Shown here in pieces: positions 11,712-17,056 of a stretch of DNA of 17,056 nt; within the stretch, counting starts at the first letter, position 1, and each line of letters begins with the position of its first letter. The stretch is from the NCBI GenBank assembly GCA_030641245.1, contig DAOWHU010000093.1, forward strand, positions 1 to 17,056, in the 5' to 3' direction. The notes beneath the pieces are model-generated. The model ran no database searches. It had not been told where the DNA came from and saw only the letters and a list, made by a program, of their open reading frames with translations. The stretch is from a bacterium (GTDB lineage: Bacteria; Patescibacteriota; Minisyncoccia; Moranbacterales; DUUL01). Position numbers and translations under genes: made by a program.

Positions 11712-11921
11712 ATGAAGCCAAAAAAATTTATCGGGGTCATATTGGCCGGAATAATTATAGCCACTTTAGTAATTATTGCCCTCAAACATGAAATCAACAA
11801 CAAGTACCACGCGTACAAAGAAGATTTTAAAATTCTCAACAGCCAAACGCCTAATAAGTTCTACCAGAAAGAAAAAGAACATCTCCTAAAAAAAATTAAA
11901 AGTTACGAAAAAAATACGTAA
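11712..11921 (+). CDS. Small single-pass membrane protein, unrecognised
   Basis: 69 residues. A strong AGGAGG (11699-11704) 7 bases before the ATG at 11712 decides the start against an in-frame ATG ten codons upstream. A basic N-terminus (MKPKKF) leads into one transmembrane helix, about 7-25 (IGVILAGIIIATLVIIALK). A charged, probably helical tail follows, rich in lysine and glutamate (KEDFKILNS, YQKEKEHLLKKIKSYEK). By the positive-inside rule the tail would lie outside, although it is itself basic. It is a self-contained cassette with its own promoter and hairpin terminator, in the same style as the small genes at 9235-10209. The family is not recognised. Confidence 0.6.
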   Translation: MKPKKFIGVILAGIIIATLVIIALKHEINNKYHAYKEDFKILNSQTPNKFYQKEKEHLLKKIKSYEKNT

Positions 11922-11925
11922 ACAC

Positions 11926-11956
11926 ACCGAGCGGTTTCAAGCTGAAACCGCTCGGT
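11926..11956 (+). terminator. Hairpin after the 11712 gene
   Basis: ACCGAGCGGTTTCA (11926-11939), loop AGC, TGAAACCGCTCGGT (11943-11956). A 14-bp perfect stem starting 4 bases after the stop codon. The following AATACTTTCC is a poor U-tract, but the stem is very stable. Confidence 0.75.
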
Positions 11957-12267
11957 AATACTTTCCAAAATAAAAATTTAATTTAGAATATTAAATCTTT
12001 TATTTTAACAAATATGAAAGACGGGCTACTATTAATCCGCGGTGGCACCGCTTTAGGTTCAAAAAAATAAATAATAATCAACCCTATTTTATTTGCCACT
12101 ACTAAAAAATGACGCTCTGTCTTCAGAGTTATTCTTCTTGCTAATTCTATCGGATATCAGTATATTCGTTGAAAAAAAATTTTCTTAATGTCTATCGATT
12201 TTTTTATATCTATTCGGATAATTCGCAGATATTGAAAAGATTAATCTAAAAAATACTTTAGAAAATT
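11957..12267. other. Gene-free stretch with a T-box-like core and a small hairpin
   Basis: No gene is seen in any frame. GGTGGCACCGC at 12041-12051 equals the core of the T-box antiterminator (GGTGGNACCGC). A short hairpin follows at 12115-12128 (CTCTG-TCTT-CAGAG), with TTATTCTTCTT behind it, terminator-like. No specifier-loop stem or aminoacyl-tRNA synthetase gene is visible, so a working T-box is doubtful. A weak promoter (TTGAAA, 16 bases, TACTTT) may lie just before the gene at 12268. The composition shift between the left and right parts of the window falls here. Confidence 0.4.
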
Positions 12268-13068
12268 ATGTTAAAAAATTCCAAAATAACAATAAATAAA
12301 AAACAAAAGAGAGACATTTTATTACTAATATTATTCCCGATTCTTGCGGGAATTGTTTCTTTGATTGTAAAGGCTAATTTTTTTGTTTCAACTTTGTTGT
12401 TTTTTGGACCAATATCTTTTTATTTATCATATCGACATAAAAAAGCAATTAAAAAAACTTTGTTATTTTCATTTATTCTTTCAATCCTGTCATTTATTTT
12501 AGTTGATTATATAGCGACAATAAACAATGCCTGGTATGTCGCAAATTCAATTTTTCCATTTCGTTTTTTAAATATCCTCCCGATAGAAGATTGTACTTGG
12601 GGAATGGGACTTATTTATTCAGTGGTTATTTTTTATGAATATTTTTTTGATAAATCTAACAGGAAAATTATTGGTAAAAAGATGAAATATTTTTGTTTGA
12701 TATTTGGTGTAATGTTAGTTTTATTTTTCACTATCTTCTTTATTTATCCAGAATTATTTTATGTTAATTATGTATATTTTTGGTTAGGTCTCCTTTATAT
12801 ATTCATACCAGTTTTTATGTTTTTGTTTTTTTATCCTTCTTTATTTTTAAAATTTATAAAAACAGGAATTTATTTCTTTTTCTTTACAATATTGCTTGAA
12901 TTAACAGGAGTTCATCTAGGACAATGGGGATTTCCAAGCAATCAATATGTTGGATGGATAGAACTTTTTAATAATAGATTCCCCTTTGAAGAGTTTTTCT
13001 TTTTTATTATGTTAACAGCCATTGCAATCCTTTCTTACTATGAATTTTTTAATGATGACAGAAAATAA
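12268..13068 (+). CDS. Lycopene-cyclase-type membrane protein (two fused CrtYc/CrtYd-like domains)
   Basis: 266 residues with about seven or eight hydrophobic helices. The protein has two internally similar halves. Each ends in the acidic signature of the CarR/CrtYc-CrtYd lycopene cyclase domain: an upstream acid and Trp (D80...W89; E211...W220), then LPIED at 104-108 in the first half and FPFEE at 238-242 in the second. Such proteins close the ends of lycopene to beta- or other rings in the membrane. Two domains in one chain match the archaeal and fungal fused arrangement, as opposed to separate CrtYc and CrtYd subunits. No phytoene synthase or desaturase is in the window, so the substrate is open. 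Codon use is strongly AT-biased, unlike the core genes on the left. It has no Shine-Dalgarno. Confidence 0.75.
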   Translation: MLKNSKITINKKQKRDILLLILFPILAGIVSLIVKANFFVSTLLFFGPISFYLSYRHKKAIKKTLLFSFILSILSFILVDYIATINNAWYVANSIFPFRFLNILPIEDCTWGMGLIYSVVIFYEYFFDKSNRKIIGKKMKYFCLIFGVMLVLFFTIFFIYPELFYVNYVYFWLGLLYIFIPVFMFLFFYPSLFLKFIKTGIYFFFFTILLELTGVHLGQWGFPSNQYVGWIELFNNRFPFEEFFFFIMLTAIAILSYYEFFNDDRK

Positions 13069-13152
13069 CAAATAAAAATACTTTTAAAATAAATTTCAGC
13101 TCTAATCATCTATGATTATTGACTGATATTGTTATACAAAACTAAGAATTTT

Positions 13153-13764
13153 ATGAAAACTAAGTTAATTATAATACCTGGAGCAAAAGCTCTTAGATCA
13201 GAAATTAAAATAATCCAAAAATCAATTCTTTTTATTTATAGACATTTCTTTAATTTTATGCCTAAATATGAAGTAAAAGAACAATTATGGAAAGAACAAT
13301 TCCAAAAAAATGATAATTTAGAACCAATTTGGTTAAATTGGAGCGGAAAAATAATTCCTTATGGTATTATAGAAGCTGCGAAACAAGTGGTTAAAATATT
13401 AAACAACAACTCTGACTACAATTTTATATTTTTTACTGATAGCATTGGCACTGAAATAGCTCTTTCGGCTATTGAAAGATGTAATACTCAAAATGTTAAA
13501 GGTCTCGTTGCTATTTGTCCTGTTAATAAACCAAGAAAAATAAATGATTTTCCAGCAATCTTCCTAAATTCAAAATCAGATATTTTTGCTAAATTTTCTA
13601 ACAAAATATTATGGCCTTTAAAAATTTTCAATTCAACGAAAGGAAATATTAAGATCTTAAATTTTGATAATATTAGACACGATCAATTTCTACCAAATTT
13701 TAAAATTAACAAAAATCAAACACTTTTTGAATTGATTGAAGATAAAATAAATCTTAACTTATGA
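13153..13764 (+). CDS. Alpha/beta-hydrolase-like protein
   Basis: 203 residues from the ATG at 13153; a TTG eight codons upstream is a less likely start. The first strand (KLIIIPGA) and the strand-loop-helix FIFFTDSIGTEIALSAIE (91-108) form a nucleophile elbow with S97. The usual GxSxG reads TDSIG. Candidate triad partners are D143 (NSKSD, after the strand PAIFLN) and H176 (NIRHDQF), in the right order and places. The family is a distant branch of the hydrolase fold, so an esterase or thioesterase is possible but the substrate is unknown. Its TGA stop overlaps the ATG of the ATP-grasp gene by four bases (ATGA), so the two are translationally coupled. Confidence 0.6.
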   Translation: MKTKLIIIPGAKALRSEIKIIQKSILFIYRHFFNFMPKYEVKEQLWKEQFQKNDNLEPIWLNWSGKIIPYGIIEAAKQVVKILNNNSDYNFIFFTDSIGTEIALSAIERCNTQNVKGLVAICPVNKPRKINDFPAIFLNSKSDIFAKFSNKILWPLKIFNSTKGNIKILNFDNIRHDQFLPNFKINKNQTLFELIEDKINLNL

Positions 13765-14594
13765 GTTTACCAACAATTGCTCTTGTCTCAGATATATCTA
13801 ATGACGATAGGAAGGAGGATTTATTTTTAATGAGAGCATTACAAAATAAATATAATGTCTTGATGTTGGACCTTAAATCACTTCATACCATTGAAGACGT
13901 TGTTGACATTGTTCTTTTTAAATGCGCTTGGCCTAATATAAAGACATTAGAAGAGCTAAAAGCTTATGGAAAGTTGTCCTTGATGGTGCAAAAACGGTTA
14001 AAAGAAAAGAATATTACAACCTTCAATAATCTTTCAGGAAGAGCTGATATTTTAGGAAAGGACTATTTATTTGAGTTGTTCAAAAAAGGGTATCCTGTTA
14101 TCCCTTCGGTATGTTCATTGGATAAAATCGGTACTTTAGATGATTGTTCTGATTTTTTTATTAAGCCATTTGATGGATTAAGTTCATTTGGTGCTAAAAA
14201 AATATGTAAAAGTAAGATTAAAAAAGAATTGAATAATTTTAAGTTAATAATACAACCCTTTATTGTTTTTAAATATGAAGTTTCATTTTACTTTTTAGAT
14301 AATGAATTTCAATATTCTTTGTATGCTCCTAATCCAAAAAAACGCTGGGATTTAAAAAAATATCATCCCACTAAAAAAGATCTTTTATTTGCTCAACAAT
14401 TCATTGATTGGAATACTATGAAATATGGAGTTCAACGTGTTGATGCTTGTCGAACATATAAAGGAGATTTACTTTTGATGGAGCTTGAAGATGATTACCC
14501 ACTTTGGTCATTTTTGGATTTATCAAACAAAGATAGAGATTGTTTTATTAACAAATTTTTGAAATCTTTAGAAAAGAATTGTTTTAACATTTGA
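13761..14594 (+). CDS. ATP-grasp ligase, RimK/glutathione-synthetase-like
   Basis: 277 residues. The pre-ATP-grasp domain spans about 1-95. ATP-grasp motifs follow in order: GKDYLFELFKKGYPVIPS (99-116), the nucleotide-binding FIKPFDGLSSFG (133-144, K135 and glycine-rich loop), IIQPFI and YEVSF (E173), then RVDACR (226-231) and MELED (240-244) with the Mg-binding acids. Such enzymes join a carboxylate, activated as acyl phosphate, to an amine or thiol. The block RVD...LLLMELED resembles a group of uncharacterised ATP-grasp proteins often found in small biosynthetic clusters. It overlaps the hydrolase gene by four bases, and a methyltransferase follows after one base. Together they suggest ligation plus methylation of a small molecule. 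The substrate is unknown. Confidence 0.8.
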   Translation: MSLPTIALVSDISNDDRKEDLFLMRALQNKYNVLMLDLKSLHTIEDVVDIVLFKCAWPNIKTLEELKAYGKLSLMVQKRLKEKNITTFNNLSGRADILGKDYLFELFKKGYPVIPSVCSLDKIGTLDDCSDFFIKPFDGLSSFGAKKICKSKIKKELNNFKLIIQPFIVFKYEVSFYFLDNEFQYSLYAPNPKKRWDLKKYHPTKKDLLFAQQFIDWNTMKYGVQRVDACRTYKGDLLLMELEDDYPLWSFLDLSNKDRDCFINKFLKSLEKNCFNI

Positions 14595-14595
14595 C

Positions 14596-15288
14596 ATGAA
14601 AATTATGATTCAAAAAATTAGTGATAGACTTTGTAATACTTGGATTGGACATTTCACAACTCGGTTAATTGGGATTTTTGAGTTAAAAATTATGAGTCAT
14701 TATCACGACAAAGAAACTATCCGTCTTATAAAAGAAATAATTAACGAGGATAAGCCATTCTTATTAAAACCAAGCGAATTATTTTTAATTCACTCTCTTG
14801 CCAGAAACCAAACATTCATTGATGGAGATTATGCCGAAGTTGGTGTATTTAAGGGCACAACCGCAAAAGCAATTTGCGAAGCAAAGGAAAATAAACACCT
14901 ACATTTATTTGACACATTTAAAGGATTGCCACAAATTGACAAGATTGATATTAAATTCAAAACAAAAATGTTTAAATCAGACTATCAAAGAGTAAAAGAA
15001 AAAATTAGAAAATATCAAAATGTATATATTTACAAAGGAGTGTTTCCCGAAACAGGCGATTCTATCAAAGATAAAAAGTTCGCTTTTGTTCATTTAGATG
15101 TGGACATATATCAAAGCACAAAAAATTGCCTTGAATTTTTTTATGGTAAAATGTCTAAAAATGGAATCATAATTTCACATGACTATCATGCACAAGGTGT
15201 TAAAAAAGCTTTTGATGAGTTTTTTAAAAATAAATCTGAAAAAATTATTGAATTACCAATGTCACAATGTATGATTACTAAACGATAA
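14596..15288 (+). CDS. TylF/MycF-family SAM-dependent O-methyltransferase
   Basis: 230 residues. TylF-type enzymes methylate hydroxyls of sugars in macrolides and related products and need Mg2+. Motifs: SAM-binding AEVGVFKGTT (80-89), LFDTFKGLP (104-112) with the family's DTF.G.P, HLDVDIYQST (166-175) and the metal/catalytic region IISHDYHAQGVKKAFDEF (192-209). Residues 1-60 form a helical lid. The ATG lies one base after the stop of the ATP-grasp gene, so this is the third member of the coupled trio. The natural acceptor is not predictable; in bacteria with exotic surface glycans this family also occurs in glycan gene clusters. An open frame continues past the stop into the next gene. Confidence 0.85.
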   Translation: MKIMIQKISDRLCNTWIGHFTTRLIGIFELKIMSHYHDKETIRLIKEIINEDKPFLLKPSELFLIHSLARNQTFIDGDYAEVGVFKGTTAKAICEAKENKHLHLFDTFKGLPQIDKIDIKFKTKMFKSDYQRVKEKIRKYQNVYIYKGVFPETGDSIKDKKFAFVHLDVDIYQSTKNCLEFFYGKMSKNGIIISHDYHAQGVKKAFDEFFKNKSEKIIELPMSQCMITKR

Positions 15289-15354
15289 TTATTAATAAAC
15301 TTTATAGAAGATTCTATATATTTTTTTATAATATTCTTTACTTCAATTTTGATA

Positions 15355-15636
15355 ATGAGGATTTATTTATGGTATAAACCAACCCCAAGTCCTACAATAA
15401 AAGGGGTCAGATTACATCATTATGTATATGGCATAGTAATAATTCCAATAGGTTTTTTACTGGAGAGTATATTTATTTACGCATTAGATTTGAGTATGTT
15501 GATAGATGAATTAGGTTGGCTAATAATTAAAGGAAAGCACCACAAAGATAATTATTCAAAGAAATCTTTATTTTTACTATTGATATTCATTGTTGTAGTT
15601 TTTATATTTAGAAAAGATTTTTTATTGTGGATGTGA
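15355..15636 (+). CDS. Small integral membrane protein, possibly N-terminally shortened
   Basis: 93 residues from the ATG at 15355. The protein has two hydrophobic segments, about 26-47 (YGIVIIPIGFLLESIFIYALD) and 72-90 (LFLLLIFIVVVFIFRKDF). Between them is a polar motif set RLHHYVYG...IDELGWLI...HHKDNYSKKS. A paired histidine followed by DELG recalls uncharacterised membrane proteins of archaea and CPR bacteria. The same frame is open 22 codons further up, directly from the methyltransferase stop, and encodes a hydrophobic stretch (SIYFFIIFFTSILI) that would make a natural first helix. It has only a TTG (15349) as possible start, so the annotated start may be too late or the gene damaged. 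It ends in TGA. Confidence 0.55.
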   Translation: MRIYLWYKPTPSPTIKGVRLHHYVYGIVIIPIGFLLESIFIYALDLSMLIDELGWLIIKGKHHKDNYSKKSLFLLLIFIVVVFIFRKDFLLWM

Positions 15637-15689
15637 AATTAAATCAATTCTTCTTTCACTTAGAAAAATAAACAATTATTAAATTAAAA

Positions 15690-15704
15690 TCCGCCTGAGG
15701 CGGA
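15690..15704 (+). promoter_or_regulatory. GC hairpin at the ribosome-site position of the SDR gene
   Basis: TCCGCC-TGA-GGCGGA forms a six-pair GC stem ending 11 bases before the ATG at 15716, in otherwise very AT-rich DNA. It has no T-run. It could control ribosome access or mark a transcript end, or be a dispersed short repeat. Confidence 0.5.
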
Positions 15705-15715
15705 CAAGTAAAGTT

Positions 15716-16474
15716 ATGAAAAAGACAATATTAATAACAGGTGCAAATGGCAATTTGGGTACTTTTATGGCTACTCATTTACATGAGTATTTAAAAAACA
15801 AATACAAATTGATTCTTACTGATATTAAACTTTTGGAATATAAAACTAATAATATTTTTATTAAAGCCGATATATCAAAGATCAAATCGTTGGAGCATAT
15901 TTTTGATAAATACAAAATTAATATAGTTTTACATTTAGCCGGAAACAATTCCAAGGAGACTCCTTGGAAGCAGTTATTGCCAAATAATGTTGTAGGAATG
16001 TACAATATTTTTCAAATAGCTTCTAAATTTAAATGCGATAGAGTAGTTTGGTCTAGTAGTATCAATTCGGTAAACAATTATCCAGAAGGAATAACTATTA
16101 AAGATAATTTTTTACCTCATCCAAAAAGTTTATATGGTTCCACAAAAGTTTTTGGAGAAGCTATAGCGAAACTATATGCCACAGAACATGATTTATCATG
16201 CGTATGTATAAGATTTGGCAGGGTGGTTGACCGTAATGACGAAAGAATATCATTAAAACACAAAAAAGAAGAACCTTTTCCTTCATGCGACAGATTAATT
16301 ACTTTTGAAGACGCCACCCAGCTAGTTGCTAAAAGTATAGAAGCTAAAAAATTATTAAAGTTCTTCATAGCGCATGGATTATCTGATAACAAGGAAAAAA
16401 GATTAGACATAAAAGAGACTAAAAGAGTTTTGGGGTATAAACCTGAAGACGATGCATTTTTATTGGCAAATTAA
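15716..16474 (+). CDS. NAD-dependent SDR epimerase/dehydratase family, uronate-dehydrogenase-like
   Basis: 252 residues. An extended-type short-chain dehydrogenase fold: GANGNLG NAD-binding loop at 9-15, D36 (LTDIK) selecting NAD, the strand VLHLAG (71-76), SSSIN (113-117) and catalytic Y140/K144 in LYGSTKVFGEA. Several blocks follow uronate dehydrogenase: APW-like TPWKQLLPNNVVGMYN, RFGRVVDRNDER near 188-199, FIAHGLSDN and the closing LGYKPEDDAF. That enzyme oxidises glucuronate or galacturonate to aldaric lactones. UDP-sugar epimerases share the fold but are usually longer (about 310 or more). The GC hairpin just upstream may regulate it. It meets the next minus-strand gene tail to tail, 11 bases away. 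Confidence 0.8.
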   Translation: MKKTILITGANGNLGTFMATHLHEYLKNKYKLILTDIKLLEYKTNNIFIKADISKIKSLEHIFDKYKINIVLHLAGNNSKETPWKQLLPNNVVGMYNIFQIASKFKCDRVVWSSSINSVNNYPEGITIKDNFLPHPKSLYGSTKVFGEAIAKLYATEHDLSCVCIRFGRVVDRNDERISLKHKKEEPFPSCDRLITFEDATQLVAKSIEAKKLLKFFIAHGLSDNKEKRLDIKETKRVLGYKPEDDAFLLAN

Positions 16475-16485
16475 TTCCAAAATAA

Positions 16486-17031
16486 TTAAAAATTTGAAAA
16501 AACTCTTTTAAATAATTTAAAATAAGGAAAAGAGAAAGTTTTTTTAAAACTTTTGTTCAAATCGTTAAAGTCAATCTCACTATCTTTTTCAATAAAAGCT
16601 AGGGCATATTTTTTATTAATTTCCCCCCAAACCTTAGCCATTTCTTTTTTGTTTTTAGGTCCAAGAACTTTTTTATCCTGATCAAATTCTTTAAATAAAA
16701 GAGTATTAATAGATAACCATAAAGTAATGATTCTAGATGCCATATAATTTTTGTCTGTAGCATTAATCACTGAGGGAATAAATAATTTAGGAAATAGAAT
16801 ATGTAAATCATCCAATTCACTTAATATAAAAGCTAAATTCCAAGATTCATAAAGACTAACCCAATCTTGCTCAAAAATATTCACAACATAAATATTTTTA
16901 TTATCAATTAGTGAGTTATAAAAACTATTAGAATTTAACCCAGGAAAAGCATTCCCTGTTTCAAATTTCTGCATTAAAAAATCTTTTTTTGCTTGTTTCT
17001 CTAATATTTGTGACAAGGTATGAGCACTCAT
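16486..17031 (-). CDS. Unrecognised protein, possibly extending past the right edge
   Basis: 181 residues from the ATG at 17031. GAGGA eight to nine bases upstream supports this start, but the frame stays open to the window edge (GFEENS before the methionine), so a longer protein is possible. It is soluble and mainly helical, rich in aromatic residues and lysine, with the segments QDWVSLYESWNLAFILSELD, ASRIITLWLSIN and FNDLNKSFKKTFSFPYFKLF. There are no cysteines, signal peptide or membrane helix. I do not recognise the family. The name-like segments resemble no enzyme motif I know. Confidence 0.6.
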   Translation of the reverse strand: MSAHTLSQILEKQAKKDFLMQKFETGNAFPGLNSNSFYNSLIDNKNIYVVNIFEQDWVSLYESWNLAFILSELDDLHILFPKLFIPSVINATDKNYMASRIITLWLSINTLLFKEFDQDKKVLGPKNKKEMAKVWGEINKKYALAFIEKDSEIDFNDLNKSFKKTFSFPYFKLFKRVFSNF

Positions 17032-17056
17032 AGAATTTTCCTCAAAACCTTTTTTA

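Overview
The window looks like a piece of an AT-rich genome from a small, reduced bacterium, most plausibly a member of the Candidate Phyla Radiation (Patescibacteria). This is inferred from base composition, compact housekeeping operons, the rarity of Shine-Dalgarno (SD) sites in front of the core genes, and the mix of core genes with small orphan genes. TGA ends several intact genes, so the standard bacterial code applies.

Left part (1-7,900), core metabolism and information processing. On the minus strand nrdR (zinc-ribbon/ATP-cone repressor) precedes the 5' end of a ribonucleotide reductase gene, probably nrdD. A strong promoter and a NrdR box lie upstream. On the plus strand a LigB-fold protein without its family histidines is followed by priA, def, fmt and a membrane-anchored tandem rhodanese without any cysteine. 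This run ends in a perfect-palindrome terminator. Enolase (eno) lies convergently on the minus strand with its own hairpin terminator.

Middle (7,920-10,300), tRNA-Lys and an accessory patch. Between the divergent eno and tRNA-Lys(TTT) promoters sits a 40-bp perfect palindrome joined to a second hairpin. The tRNA's 3' half is repeated in inverted orientation just behind its terminator. Then come GC-richer non-coding DNA with short hairpin repeats and a row of small orphan genes: two cysteine-rich zinc-ribbon-like proteins, a two-helix membrane protein and a helical protein. Unlike the core genes, these have strong SD sites, near-identical promoter modules and a shared leader sequence.

10,300-12,270: a tag (3-methyladenine glycosylase) pseudogene with one frameshift and one nonsense codon, a NUDIX hydrolase with a perfect terminator, a decayed minus-strand gene tail, a small single-pass membrane protein, and a gene-free stretch with a T-box-like core.

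Right part (12,268-17,056), accessory metabolism of visibly higher A+T content. It holds a fused two-domain lycopene-cyclase-type membrane protein, then a tightly packed trio (alpha/beta-hydrolase-like, ATP-grasp ligase, TylF-type O-methyltransferase), a small membrane protein, a uronate-dehydrogenase-like SDR, and an unrecognised minus-strand gene. The trio looks like a small pathway that makes or tailors a carboxylate- or amino-acid-derived metabolite; its product cannot be read from sequence.
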